A stretch of DNA of 64,000 bases from Candidatus Saccharicenans sp. Lineage in GTDB: Bacteria; Acidobacteriota; Aminicenantia; Aminicenantales; Saccharicenantaceae. Below the pieces are notes generated by a model. It was not told the DNA's origin and searched no databases. It saw only the letters and a program-made list of their open reading frames with translations. Location: the NCBI GenBank assembly GCA_024653215.1, contig JANLFU010000005.1:170915-234914 (forward strand), written 5' to 3'. The translations under genes and the position numbers were made by a program. Positions 35,829 through 45,387 of the stretch are shown piece by piece; the stretch's first letter is position 1; every line of letters starts with the position of its first letter.

Positions 35829-37100
35829 TCATTTTTCTTTAGGGCCGGAGTTCTCCCCCGGTCCCGGTTGGCCCTCTTCTGTTTCCCCGCCTTCAATCAA
35901 TTCTGCCTCGACCAGCATGGCCTCACCTTCCGGGAATCCAGGGCCGACCTGTTTCTTGAGATTTTCAATCTGGCGGAGGGGTTTTTCCAGCTGATTTTTC
36001 CTGACCGAGTTCAGGCTTTCATATTCCTGCTGGGCTTCATAAATCTTTTTCCCCATCTTTTCCAGGGACTTGACGAACATCTGCCACTGCTTGTAGAAAG
36101 ATTCCAGCAGTTTCATTATCTGACCGGCGGTGTTCTGCAGGTTGAAATTTTCCATGGCCTGGCGGATGATGGCCAGCACCGCGTACAGGGTGATGGGCGA
36201 ACACAGAATGACCTTCTTCTGCAGGGCTTCGTCCAGCAGCCCCCGGTCGTGCTCGTTGATGAAGGCATAGACCTGCTCGTTTGGAATGAAGACCAGGACG
36301 TAGTCCAGGGTGTTCTCGCCGGGGTCGATGTAATCGCGGCCGGTGACTTCCTTGATCCGCTCCCTGACATCTCTCAGGAACAACCGCTTGAAATTTTCCT
36401 TTTCGTTTTCTCCCTGGGCTTCAAGGTATTTTAAGTAGTTATCCAGGGGGAATTTCACGTCCATGTTAATCTTCCGCTCCTGCGGCAGGTAAAAGGTGAA
36501 ATCGGGCCGGTTCTGGCCGCTGTCCAGGGCCTGCTGTTTTTCGTAGTTGATTCCCTCGACAAAACCCATCAGCCGCAGAATGTCCTCGGCCATTCTTTCT
36601 CCCCACTGGCCGCGCTGCTTGGAGCCGGCCAGCGCCCTCCGCAGCTGTTCGGTAGTTTCCTGGAGTCGCTTGGTCTGCTCCATGGCCTGGCTCAGATGGC
36701 TTTCCAGCTGCCCGAACTTGGCCGCCCGGTCTTTTTCAAACTCCGTGATCAGAGTCTGCACCCGGAGCAGGTCGGCCTTCATTCCCTCCAGGGTCTGGTC
36801 GATCAATTTTTTCTTGCCCTCGAGTTCCAGCTCGCCGGTCCTGGTCTGACGGCCCAGGACCTCGTTAGCCACCTTCAGGAATTCCTCGGTGTTCCTTTTC
36901 AGGGCATCCATGGAAAGAGAGCCAAAGGCATCCTTGACTCGCCCCAGGAGCATTTCCAGCTCCTGCATTTTTTGCTGCTGGGTCTGGTTGACCAGCTCCT
37001 GGGCCAGTTCCCTGGCCCGCTGTTTCTGAAGGTAATTTACCAGCAATACCAGCAACGCACCAAAAATTGCCCCCAGGACGAATGCGATTATGAATTCCAT
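35829..37100 (-). CDS. rmuC: DNA recombination protein RmuC
   Basis: A 423-residue RmuC protein, linked in E. coli to limiting DNA inversions. It starts with one membrane helix (FIIAFVLGAIFGALLVLLVNYL), has a long coiled coil (about 25-150), then the nuclease-like RmuC domain with GQWGERMAEDILRLMGF, NYEKQQ, RPDFTFYLP, INMDVKFPLDNYLKYLEA and VLVFIPNEQVYAFI. The tail (about 385-423) is acidic and Pro/Gly rich and not conserved. It is 69 bp from the fmdB-like gene on the same strand. Confidence 0.92.
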   Translation of the reverse strand: MEFIIAFVLGAIFGALLVLLVNYLQKQRARELAQELVNQTQQQKMQELEMLLGRVKDAFGSLSMDALKRNTEEFLKVANEVLGRQTRTGELELEGKKKLIDQTLEGMKADLLRVQTLITEFEKDRAAKFGQLESHLSQAMEQTKRLQETTEQLRRALAGSKQRGQWGERMAEDILRLMGFVEGINYEKQQALDSGQNRPDFTFYLPQERKINMDVKFPLDNYLKYLEAQGENEKENFKRLFLRDVRERIKEVTGRDYIDPGENTLDYVLVFIPNEQVYAFINEHDRGLLDEALQKKVILCSPITLYAVLAIIRQAMENFNLQNTAGQIMKLLESFYKQWQMFVKSLEKMGKKIYEAQQEYESLNSVRKNQLEKPLRQIENLKKQVGPGFPEGEAMLVEAELIEGGETEEGQPGPGENSGPKEK

Positions 37101-37169
37101 CTAAGCTCTCCTCGACTCGATTAATTACCGGACAATATTTCGGGCACGGGACCTGTCCCCGCCCTGTTC

Positions 37170-37541
37170 TCAGAGGTCGGAATCATCCAGGCCGGTTTCC
37201 CCCTCTTCGCCGGCCTTTCCTTTTTCGGCCTCTTCCACCGCCCGGTCCACCTCTTCTTCAAAGTCCGGGCCCACCTCTTCGCCCATTTCCCGGCCCAGTT
37301 TTTTCATCCAGCGGGCCAGGCTTTTCGGATCCTTCTCGTCCAGGTCTCCCAGCTTCGAGGGGTCGGCCAGGCTCTCCAGGCGGCTTTCCTCGGACTTCAG
37401 GACCCCCACCCGGGAAATCAGCCTGGTCAGCTTCAGGCTGCCACAGTGCTGGCAGCGGGGCTCGAATTTAGAGTGAACCGAAAGGATAAGAAAGGAAGAC
37501 TTTCGCCGGCAGTCCTGGCAGCGAAATTCATAGATCGGCAT
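37170..37541 (-). CDS. FmdB-type zinc-ribbon protein
   Basis: A 123-residue protein. The first 50 residues form an FmdB/CxxC_CXXC_SSSS zinc ribbon: MPIYEFRCQDCRRKSSFL with CxxC, then RCQHCGSLKLTRLIS with the second CxxC. The remainder is a highly acidic, unstructured tail (EEEVDRAVEEAEKGKAGEE). Often called a putative regulatory protein; the role is unknown. Upstream is the divergent kinase-TPR gene. Confidence 0.87.
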   Translation of the reverse strand: MPIYEFRCQDCRRKSSFLILSVHSKFEPRCQHCGSLKLTRLISRVGVLKSEESRLESLADPSKLGDLDEKDPKSLARWMKKLGREMGEEVGPDFEEEVDRAVEEAEKGKAGEEGETGLDDSDL

Positions 37542-37627
37542 GGCCGCTCTCCTCCCTTTCTTCAGTGTTCCAGAATAATTTACAGAAAAAGTCTGTCTGA
37601 GGCAACCATGGTGACAGGTTATTATTG

Positions 37628-37656
37628 TTGACTTTAAAGGCTTTTACTTATAGCAT
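37628..37656 (+). promoter_or_regulatory. Promoter of the kinase-TPR gene, leaderless geometry
   Basis: TTGACT (37628-37633), 17-bp spacer, TAGCAT (37651-37656). Transcription would start at about 37663, exactly the ATG. No Shine-Dalgarno is visible. Confidence 0.55.
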
Positions 37657-37662
37657 CGAATA

Positions 37663-39858
37663 ATGAAGCAAAGCAAGATCGGGGACGATATCGAAAAGAC
37701 CCTGACCGCAGAATTATGGCCGGCCGGGACCGAAATCAAGCGCTACCTAATCCAGGAAGTCCTGGGACTCGGAGCTTTTTCCACGGTCTACCTGGCCTAT
37801 GACCGGGACCTGGACCGCAAGGTGGCCCTGAAATTTCTGGCCGGTGACCTGTGTCAGAATCCAGACTGGCGGAAAAGGTTTCGGGAAGAAGCCCAGACCG
37901 CGGCCCAGCTCAACCATCCCCATATCGTGACCATTTACGGTGTTGACGAATTCCAGGACCAGCCCTACATCATCATGGAATTCGTGGAAGGCGGAACTCT
38001 CGAAGCTTACCTCAAGAACCGCCGCCTCCCGGCGGAAGAAGCCCTGGAACTGGCCATCCAGATAAGCGACGGGCTGGCCGAGGCCCACACCCGGGGAATA
38101 ATTCACCGGGACCTCAAGCCATCCAACATCATGGTCACCAGCCGGGGCCGGGCCAAGATCGTCGATTTCGGACTGGCTGCCATCCTGACCAGGGAGAGCA
38201 TTGCCCAGGAAGGATTAATCGTGGGCACGGCGCTTTACATGTCGCCCGAGCAGGTTCAGGGGCTACCCACCGATAATCGCTCCGACCTCTTTTCCCTGGG
38301 TGTCGTCCTGTACAGAATGTTTACCGGTAAAGCGCCCTTTTCCGGCGAGGGCATTAGAGAAATTTTCAAGGCCATCCTGGAGAAGGAGCCCCTGCCCATG
38401 TCGGAATATTCGGCTAACATTCCGGTGGAGCTCGAGCGCATCGTGGCCCGCCTGCTCAACAAGAACCAGAACCTGCGTTACCAGCGAGCGGAAGACCTGA
38501 GAATAGACCTGCGCTTCACCCTGGAAGCCATCATGTCCGGCCGGGTCCAGTACCGGGGCCGCAAAAAAGATTACCTGTGGTCGATAGCCGTTCTGCCGCT
38601 GGCCAACCTCAGCGGGGAACGCGAGCAGGAATACTTTTGCGACGGCATGTCCGAGGAAATCATAAATGCCCTGGCCAAGGTCAGGGGCCTGAGGGTGGCC
38701 GCCCGCACCTCCACCCTGGTCTTCAAGAACAGCAGCGAGGATGCCCGGGAGATAGGACGCAAGCTCCATGTCGACACCCTGCTCGAAGGCAGCGTTAAGA
38801 GGGCCGGAGACCGGCTGAGGATCTTTGTCCAGCTCATCGACGTAGCCTCAGGCTACCATCTCTGGTCGGAACGATATGACCGGGACTTCCAGGATATCTT
38901 TGCCATCCAGGACGAGATCTCTCAGAACGTGGTCAGATCCCTGCAGCTCATTCTCAGCGACAACGAGCTTCAGGCCCTGACCAGAACCTCCACTACCGAT
39001 ACCGACGCCTACGATTACTACCTCCGCGGCCGCCAGTTCTACCACCAGGGGCGACGCCAGAGTTTTCAGTTTGCCCGCCAGATGTTCTCCCGGGCCACTG
39101 AAATCGATCCCAACTACGCCCTGGCCTATGCCGGCATCGCCCAGTGTTCGGCCATGCTTTTTCATTTCTACGGGGAGTCCGGGGATATCCACCTGGAAGA
39201 GGCCGACCGGACCAGCCTCAGGTCCCTGGAGCTCGACCCTGATTTGCCCCAGGCTCATGCCGCCCGCGGACTGACCTTGTGGCTCATGGACAGGTTCGAG
39301 GAGGCCCGGAAGGAGTTCGAGACGGCCATGCGCCTTGACCCCCAGCAGGATGAAACTCCATACCTCTATGGAAGGGCCTGTTTCCAGAGAGGCGAGCTGA
39401 AACTGGCCGCTGAACTTTTTGAGAGGTCCTGTCGCAGCCGCGAGAATCACGAGGCCTGTTACTTTGCGGCCCAGACCCAGACCGCTCTCGGGCATAACGA
39501 AGCCGCTCTGGCCGCTTACCACCTGGCCCTGAGGGCCGTGGAAAAAAGGGTCCAGCTTCATCCAGATGACGCCAGGGCTTATACCATGGGTGCGGTCAGT
39601 TTCTGCCGCCTGGGAGACCGCCGCAGCGGCCTGGAATGGGCCGAGCGGGCCATAGCCATCGACCCCAACGATGCCGGAATTCAGTACAACGTGGCCTGCC
39701 TGTTCGCTCTGGAAGGTGAAAAGGACAGAGCCATCAAGAGCCTGGAAGCTGCCGTTCAGGCTGGCTTCGCTCACCGGGACTGGGTGGAAAAGGACCCGGA
39801 CCTGGACTCCCTGCGGGACGACCCGAGGTTCAAGGCCCTGAAGTGGCGCGACCAGTAA
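37663..39858 (+). CDS. Ser/Thr protein kinase with TolB-like and TPR domains
   Basis: A 731-residue cytoplasmic protein. Residues about 26-290 form a Hanks-type kinase: GLGAFSTVYLA (35-45), catalytic Lys57 in VALKFL, HRDLKPSN (148-155), VDFGLA with DFG at 168-170, and GTALYMSPEQVQG. From about 300 to 430 a TolB-like/adenylate-cyclase-associated domain follows (SIAVLPLANLSGE, CDGMSEEIINALAKV, LLEGSVKRAGDRLRI). From about 445 to the end there are several TPR repeats. This fusion is abundant in Acidobacteriota and likely phosphorylates a partner held by the TPRs. All catalytic residues are present. Confidence 0.92.
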   Translation: MKQSKIGDDIEKTLTAELWPAGTEIKRYLIQEVLGLGAFSTVYLAYDRDLDRKVALKFLAGDLCQNPDWRKRFREEAQTAAQLNHPHIVTIYGVDEFQDQPYIIMEFVEGGTLEAYLKNRRLPAEEALELAIQISDGLAEAHTRGIIHRDLKPSNIMVTSRGRAKIVDFGLAAILTRESIAQEGLIVGTALYMSPEQVQGLPTDNRSDLFSLGVVLYRMFTGKAPFSGEGIREIFKAILEKEPLPMSEYSANIPVELERIVARLLNKNQNLRYQRAEDLRIDLRFTLEAIMSGRVQYRGRKKDYLWSIAVLPLANLSGEREQEYFCDGMSEEIINALAKVRGLRVAARTSTLVFKNSSEDAREIGRKLHVDTLLEGSVKRAGDRLRIFVQLIDVASGYHLWSERYDRDFQDIFAIQDEISQNVVRSLQLILSDNELQALTRTSTTDTDAYDYYLRGRQFYHQGRRQSFQFARQMFSRATEIDPNYALAYAGIAQCSAMLFHFYGESGDIHLEEADRTSLRSLELDPDLPQAHAARGLTLWLMDRFEEARKEFETAMRLDPQQDETPYLYGRACFQRGELKLAAELFERSCRSRENHEACYFAAQTQTALGHNEAALAAYHLALRAVEKRVQLHPDDARAYTMGAVSFCRLGDRRSGLEWAERAIAIDPNDAGIQYNVACLFALEGEKDRAIKSLEAAVQAGFAHRDWVEKDPDLDSLRDDPRFKALKWRDQ

Positions 39859-39877
39859 AACTCTTATCTTGGGGTTC

Positions 39878-41821
39878 TCATTTTTCTATGGCTGCCTTCT
39901 GCTGGTTAACCCCGAAGAAAAACCCCGGGTCAAATTTCGGCTTTCGGTCAAAGGTATAAAGTCCGTTGACTTCCTGTTCTATGTCATAAAGCTGGGTGTA
40001 GCAGAAGCCGGCGATTTTCGGGTGGAACAGCAGGGCCTCGGTCAGGTCCTTATAGCGCTTTAAGAATTCCTCGGCCGTCCGCGGCCTCTCACCATAACCC
40101 CAGGCCTTCTCGTCCGCCTGGCCGGGATTCCACCAGATTCCGCCGTATTCGCTGACAAAATATGGCTGCCCGCGGTAGGGCACATTCCGGGCCGGATCGC
40201 CGTTCATGAAAACCCGGGCCGGTTCGGACAGCAAGCCCTGGAAATCTTCCCGAAATTTATCAATCCTCTGTTCGTAATTATGGGAATCGAAGACATCGGG
40301 CACCACCGGATGGTAGCCACCGGAAGCATCAATCACCAGGCGCGTCGGGTCAAAAGCCTTAGTCAGGTGGAAGATACTCTCAATAACTCCCGGATAATTA
40401 TCTCCCCACTGCTCATTAAACGGGCACCAGCCGATGAGCGAAGGATGGTTGAAATCGCGCTCCAGGGCCTCTCTCCATTCCCGCTGAAAAATTATCAGGG
40501 CCTCGGGCCGGCTGAGGTCCAGCCCCCAGTCGGCGAATTCTCCCCAGACCACGTAGCCCAGCCGGTCCGCCCAGTAAAGGAAACGCCGCTCGAATACGCG
40601 CTGGTGGAGCCTGGCCCCGTCAAACCCGGCCGCCAGGCTGATCTCGATATCCCGTCGCAGGGCTTCGTCCGAAGGAGCCGTATAGATTCCATCAGGATAG
40701 AAACCCTGGTCCAGGACCAGCCTCATGAACCAGGGCCGGTTGTTGAAATATATCTTTTCGCCCCGGGCCTCGATTTTTCTCAGGCCGAAATAACCCTGGA
40801 CCCGGTCCGAAACCTGTCCGGCAGTGGCTGACTTCAGCTCAAGGGTAAAATCATAGAGATAAGGCTTCCTTATTTCCCAGAGTTTCGGGTTTTTAATTTT
40901 AACCGCGAAAGCCGTCACCGGGCTGGCTTTTTTGGCCTCCCTGAAAATGACCTTCCCGGCTTCGGTTACCGACAGCGCCAGCTCCCCGCCGGCCTGGCTC
41001 TTATTCAGAAAAACCAGAAGCTGGGCCTGGCCATTATCAATATCAGGAATAACCCGATAATTCCGGATGTGGCTGGCCGGGACCGGTTCCAGCCAGACCG
41101 TCTGCCAGATGCCGGTTGTTCGCCGGTAGAGACAGCTGTAGGAATCATAGCGCTTGCTCTGTTTACCGGCCGGCTGCAGGTTGCTCCGAACGTTGTCCCG
41201 GCAGCGGACCACCAGGACCGTTTCCGCCTGGCCGCAGAATTCAGTAATATCCAGCTCAAAGGGCGTATAACCGCCGAAATGCTCACCGACTCTTTTCCCG
41301 TTTATCCAGACGGTAGTCTGGTAATCGGCAGCTTCAAAGTGCAGGATGATTCTCCGGCCGCACCAGCCGGCAGGAATGATCAGATTCTTCTTGTACCAGA
41401 CGGCGGCCATGAAATCCTTGTAGCCTATCCCGGAAAGAGGGCTCTCCGGGGCAAACGGCACCAGGATCTTCCGGTCAAAGCCCTGGCCCCGGGGCAGCCC
41501 CCTTTCTTCGCCGGAATCTGACAGGTCCAGGGCAAAGTCCCACTCGCCGTTCAGGTTGAGCCAGTCTGTCCGGACCAGTTCCGGCCTCGGGTATTCAGGC
41601 CGGGGTACGGTCGGGCTTTCCGGTCCGATCCGGGAGGGAGCGGTCGCCGGAAAATCACCTTCAGCCGAATTTCTGATAACAGTGATTCCAGTTCCAGAAT
41701 CTCCGCTCAGTACTGTAGCGGTAAACATGGCCATAGAAATAAAGAAACAGGCCGCTATCAGGCCAAAAGATTTTTTGATGACAGAACTGTTGTCCCGGGC
41801 CGGGCTGTCTTTTCTTTTCAT
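39878..41821 (-). CDS. Glycoside hydrolase family 2 enzyme, secreted
   Basis: A 647-residue exported GH2 enzyme (beta-galactosidase/beta-glucuronidase type). The signal peptide contains SFGLIAACFFISMAMFTATVLS. Next come a sugar-binding jelly roll (WLNLNGEWDFALD, VWINGKRVGEHFGGYTPF), an immunoglobulin-like domain and a TIM barrel. The acid/base Glu lies in WCPFNEQWG (about residue 470) and the nucleophile Glu in FVSEYGG (about 558). The exact sugar specificity cannot be read. The ATG at 41821 is chosen because GGAGG lies 5 nt upstream. It converges on the kinase-TPR gene and follows the methyltransferase gene on the same strand. Confidence 0.88.
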   Translation of the reverse strand: MKRKDSPARDNSSVIKKSFGLIAACFFISMAMFTATVLSGDSGTGITVIRNSAEGDFPATAPSRIGPESPTVPRPEYPRPELVRTDWLNLNGEWDFALDLSDSGEERGLPRGQGFDRKILVPFAPESPLSGIGYKDFMAAVWYKKNLIIPAGWCGRRIILHFEAADYQTTVWINGKRVGEHFGGYTPFELDITEFCGQAETVLVVRCRDNVRSNLQPAGKQSKRYDSYSCLYRRTTGIWQTVWLEPVPASHIRNYRVIPDIDNGQAQLLVFLNKSQAGGELALSVTEAGKVIFREAKKASPVTAFAVKIKNPKLWEIRKPYLYDFTLELKSATAGQVSDRVQGYFGLRKIEARGEKIYFNNRPWFMRLVLDQGFYPDGIYTAPSDEALRRDIEISLAAGFDGARLHQRVFERRFLYWADRLGYVVWGEFADWGLDLSRPEALIIFQREWREALERDFNHPSLIGWCPFNEQWGDNYPGVIESIFHLTKAFDPTRLVIDASGGYHPVVPDVFDSHNYEQRIDKFREDFQGLLSEPARVFMNGDPARNVPYRGQPYFVSEYGGIWWNPGQADEKAWGYGERPRTAEEFLKRYKDLTEALLFHPKIAGFCYTQLYDIEQEVNGLYTFDRKPKFDPGFFFGVNQQKAAIEK

Positions 41822-41885
41822 GATCGCCTCCACGGATTTAACTCCAAAAAGATTTTACAAAATTGAGGCAGCCAGCGCACCAGAT

Positions 41886-42557
41886 TTATTTCCTGGAAGC
41901 CACCAGCGTTATCTGAAATTTGGTACGGAACCTCGACACCGAAAATCCTTCCTGCTTTAAAAAACTCTCCACTTCATCCAGGCCCACGGGCGCCACCTGA
42001 TGCTCGTCGCCTTCTTTCCGGTGCACCTCGGCCATCATGGCCAGGCCCTCCGGGCTGAAATCGCTGATGACCAGCTTTCCGCCTGGTTTTAAGACCCTGG
42101 TAAGCTCTCGCAGGACCTGAAATGGATTTTCCAGGTGGTGAACCATGTTGACCGAGAAAACCGCGTCAAAAGAAGCATCCGGAAAACTGAGGCTTTCCCC
42201 GTTTTCCTGCCTGAGCTCAACCCGGTCTCTCAACCCCTGAGAAGCCAGGTTGTCTGCGGCCACCTGCAGCTGCTCTTCAGATAAGTCAAAGCTTACCAGA
42301 CGGTAGCCCAGGCGGGCCAGGGCAACCGCAAAATGACCCTTGCCCGTTCCAGCCTCCAGGATCCGTCCCGAAAGGGGCTGGGCCGCTTCAATGATGGCCA
42401 ATCTTTCCTTCTCGACATCATAGCCATAGGAAGCATATATCTTTTTTCTTCTTTCCATATGGTTCAGGGCTGAAGTATTCAATGGACTGCCTCCTGAACC
42501 TTTCTCCCCAGATGCAGTCTGGTCTGATTGATGCTTTTTATTGCTTGTTTTATTCAT
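41886..42557 (-). CDS. Class I SAM-dependent methyltransferase
   Basis: A 223-residue soluble methyltransferase. SAM-binding motif I is RILEAGTGKGHFAVAL, the acidic residue of motif II is at the end of LVSFDLS, and later motifs SFDAVFSVNMVHHLENP and LKPGGKLVISDFSP match the Methyltransf_11 group. An N-terminal extension of about 40 polar residues precedes the fold. The substrate is unknown; small-molecule or quinone/arsenite-type enzymes share these motifs. It is divergent from the TonB receptor gene. Confidence 0.85.
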   Translation of the reverse strand: MNKTSNKKHQSDQTASGEKGSGGSPLNTSALNHMERRKKIYASYGYDVEKERLAIIEAAQPLSGRILEAGTGKGHFAVALARLGYRLVSFDLSEEQLQVAADNLASQGLRDRVELRQENGESLSFPDASFDAVFSVNMVHHLENPFQVLRELTRVLKPGGKLVISDFSPEGLAMMAEVHRKEGDEHQVAPVGLDEVESFLKQEGFSVSRFRTKFQITLVASRK

Positions 42558-42731
42558 CCTGAGCTCTTCCGGTAAATTTTTAACCTAACATATCCGGTAA
42601 ACCGATGGCTGTCAACCCCGGCCATAAGGGAAGAATTTTGACTGAGATGTCGTCAATAATATAAAATTTTGCTTCTCTTTTTAATACCATTGGGCTACAC
42701 AGATGAGGTTGCAGCCACGGGAGGAAAAGCG

Positions 42732-44939
42732 ATGAAACGCGTCCCCAAAACACTTCCGGTCATAATCTTTATTTTTTTTCTAAATCCCCTTCTTTTTGCC
42801 AATAATACCCTGAAAGGCCGGGTCTTGAGCCCGGCCGGACTTCCGGTCAGCCAGGCGGAAGTCACCCTGGTTAACCTGGGTCAATCAGTATTGACCGATG
42901 ACCAGGGCCAGTTCAGTCTGGAAGTCCCCTCAGCCGAAAAAAAACTGAAGTTCAGGATCAAGCACCCCGACTATTTCGAGCAGGAATTCCAGGTCAACAG
43001 GCCGCCGGCCGGCCAGGCTATAAGTTTCGTGCTGACCCCGTTCATTCCCCAGAGAGAAGAGGTGGTGGTCACAGCCACCAGGTTCCCAGAACCACTAATA
43101 TCGGTGCCGGCGGCCAGCTCGGTGGTCAGCCCACTCACCATTGAAGAAAAGCTTCCCGTCCACATCACCGATATTGTCCAGGAAGCCACCGGGGTGGCCA
43201 GCCTGGGCTCGGGTGGTTTTTCCATAGTGCCCTCCATCCGTGGCCTGGCCCGGAGGAGGATTCTCCTGCTGGTGGACGGAGCCAGGCTGTCCAGCGACCG
43301 CCGCACCGGCCCCAATGCTTCTTTCCTCAATCCCGAAGACCTGGCCAGGATCGAAATCCTTCGCAGCCCTTCCTCGGTCTACTATGGCTCGGATGCCATC
43401 GGCGGGGTGATAAATTTCCTGACCTACACCCCACCGGCCGAAGACCATTTTCGGGTCAACGGCAACCTGAAGTACGGAACCGTTAACGACGAAAGGGAAG
43501 TTAATCTGGCCTTTTCCGGGGCCAGCAAAGGTTTAGGTTATTATTTTTCCCTGAGGAATGATCAGGCCGATAACTACCGGGCGCCATCAGGGGAGATTCC
43601 ACTCTCCTATTTCACCCAGTCCAGCCTGTTCGGGAAGGTGGTCAAGTATTCGGACCGGAGAGAGATAAGTGCCAGTTTCCTGATGGGACGGGGCAGCAAC
43701 ATCGGCAAGCCGGCCAGCAACTCTGACTCTCGTCCCACCTGGTATCCCCGGGAAAATCAGAACCTTTTTCAGTTCAACTGGAAAGAAAAATCATTTGGCC
43801 CAAAGGCCCAGCTGAATTTTCATTTCTACATCAACCCTTATTTCCTGGAAACCCGGGCTGACCGGATCCAGAATTCGGTAAAAAGACAGGAAAGCTTCGC
43901 CCGGACCGAAAGCACCGATTTTGGCTGGCAGCTGGCCCTGGAATACCACCTGCGGCCTCAGCTTCGATTGAATACGGGCGTTGACCTTTATGCCCGGGCC
44001 AGGGCTAAAGCTTATAACCAGTACCTGAATTTTGATAGCTCCGGCAACCTCATGGAAACCATTGACGAATATCCCTACCGCGGTGGCAGGCGGACCGATG
44101 CCGGGCTGTTCGCCACCCTGGATTATTCTGGCCTGCCGAAGCTGGACCTGGTCGGTGGACTAAGGCTCGATTTTCTGAGATCCCGGGCTGAAACCGGCGG
44201 AGAAATTCTCTCAACCAGGAATGAAGCCCTGACCGGCTTCCTGTCCGCCTCCTACCAGTTGTTCGAACAGGTTTCCCTGTTTGCCAACTATTCACAGGCT
44301 TACCGGGCTCCCGACCTTAACGAGAAATACTACACCGGAATAACCGGGCGGGGTTTCATCATCGCCAACCCGGAACTCAAGAATGAATCCAGCCAGAACT
44401 TTGACGCCGGCATAAAAATAACAGGCCGCCGCCTCTTCGTTGGTTTATACGGGTTCAGCTACAGCATAGACAACCTGGTCGAAAGATACCTGATCGATAC
44501 TGACCTCTATACCTATGGAAATGTGGACCGGGGCAGGATCAAGGGCCTGGAGCTGGAATGGGAATTCTTCCCGGTTTCCCGCCTGTCATTTTTTGGCAAT
44601 GGCTACCTGTACGAGGGCCAGAGCCGGGTTTCAGGCAACCCGCTAAACGACATTCCCCCGGCTCGGTTGATAATCGGCAGCCGGGTCTGGTTCAACCGCT
44701 TCAGCCTTGAGGTCAACGGCTACCTGCAGGCCAGGCAGGATGAGCCCGGGCCGGCGGAAATTGCCATTCCAGGCTATGGCCTCTTAAACCTCAAGGCCAC
44801 TTATAACCTTAACCGCTGGTTAAAGCTTAACTTCCGGGTCAATAACGTCCTGGACAGGGAATACCTGGCCCGCCCGGACCCGGATTCCAGGGTGGAGCCG
44901 GGCAGGAACTTCTTATTCGGATTAAGTTTCGCCTACTAA
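42732..44939 (+). CDS. TonB-dependent outer-membrane receptor
   Basis: A 735-residue receptor. Signal peptide (TLPVIIFIFFLNPLLFA), then a carboxypeptidase-regulatory-like beta sandwich (about 25-105: TLKGRVLSPAGLPVSQAEVTL), a TonB box/plug region (EEVVVTATRFPEPL, PSIRGLARRRILLLVDGARL, IEILRSPSSVYYGSDAIGGV) and a 22-strand barrel with Tyr/Phe-rich strands ending FLFGLSFAY. The plug resembles vitamin B12, siderophore or heme receptors; the ligand is not identified. GGGAGG sets the ATG at 42732. Confidence 0.92.
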   Translation: MKRVPKTLPVIIFIFFLNPLLFANNTLKGRVLSPAGLPVSQAEVTLVNLGQSVLTDDQGQFSLEVPSAEKKLKFRIKHPDYFEQEFQVNRPPAGQAISFVLTPFIPQREEVVVTATRFPEPLISVPAASSVVSPLTIEEKLPVHITDIVQEATGVASLGSGGFSIVPSIRGLARRRILLLVDGARLSSDRRTGPNASFLNPEDLARIEILRSPSSVYYGSDAIGGVINFLTYTPPAEDHFRVNGNLKYGTVNDEREVNLAFSGASKGLGYYFSLRNDQADNYRAPSGEIPLSYFTQSSLFGKVVKYSDRREISASFLMGRGSNIGKPASNSDSRPTWYPRENQNLFQFNWKEKSFGPKAQLNFHFYINPYFLETRADRIQNSVKRQESFARTESTDFGWQLALEYHLRPQLRLNTGVDLYARARAKAYNQYLNFDSSGNLMETIDEYPYRGGRRTDAGLFATLDYSGLPKLDLVGGLRLDFLRSRAETGGEILSTRNEALTGFLSASYQLFEQVSLFANYSQAYRAPDLNEKYYTGITGRGFIIANPELKNESSQNFDAGIKITGRRLFVGLYGFSYSIDNLVERYLIDTDLYTYGNVDRGRIKGLELEWEFFPVSRLSFFGNGYLYEGQSRVSGNPLNDIPPARLIIGSRVWFNRFSLEVNGYLQARQDEPGPAEIAIPGYGLLNLKATYNLNRWLKLNFRVNNVLDREYLARPDPDSRVEPGRNFLFGLSFAY

Positions 44940-44981
44940 CGACCGCAGGTGATATAATTTGGGAGAAAACTGGAGGGGAAG

Positions 44982-45296
44982 ATGAAATTCAAGACTATCA
45001 TTATCAGCAAGGCCCCGGACGCCGACCTTGAAAAGCATAGAGCCCTGGTGGAAACCGGGAAGATGAAGCTCTGGGTCCAGGTGGTGACAACCAGCGACCA
45101 GGCCTACGAACTGGTCCGGAAGCTGGTGGCCGAGGAAGGCCTTCATTCTGTTCTTCTCTGCCCCGGATTTTCCCACCTGGAAGTGGCCAGGATGCAGGAG
45201 GTGGCCGGTCCGGCAGTCTCGGTTAGCGTGGCCCGGGGAGACGGTCCGGGCAACCGGGTCATTGCCGAGGTTTTTCGCCAGGTAGGCTGGCACTGA
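44982..45296 (+). CDS. Small DUF6506-like protein
   Basis: A 104-residue cytoplasmic protein with alternating beta/alpha pattern (FKTIIISKAPDADLEKHRAL, MKLWVQVVTTSDQAYELVRKL, HSVLLCPGFSHLEVARMQEV, VSVSVARGDGPG) resembling the DUF6506 family of small proteins of unknown function. GGAGGGGAAG lies 3-4 nt before the ATG. It starts 42 bp after the TonB receptor, so the two may be co-transcribed. Confidence 0.6.
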   Translation: MKFKTIIISKAPDADLEKHRALVETGKMKLWVQVVTTSDQAYELVRKLVAEEGLHSVLLCPGFSHLEVARMQEVAGPAVSVSVARGDGPGNRVIAEVFRQVGWH

Positions 45297-45354
45297 ACCC
45301 TGACCGGTCCCTGAATTTATCTCAGGCGCCAGGAGCCGACCCCACCGTAAAATC

Positions 45355-45372
45355 CCGGGCAAATTTTCCCGG
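45355..45372. terminator. Possible bidirectional terminator hairpin
   Basis: Stem CCGGG/CCCGG with an 8-nt AT-rich loop between convergent genes; short T-rich sequence (ATTTTA) follows on the minus strand. Confidence 0.35.
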
Positions 45373-45387
45373 CCAGCTTTGAAATAG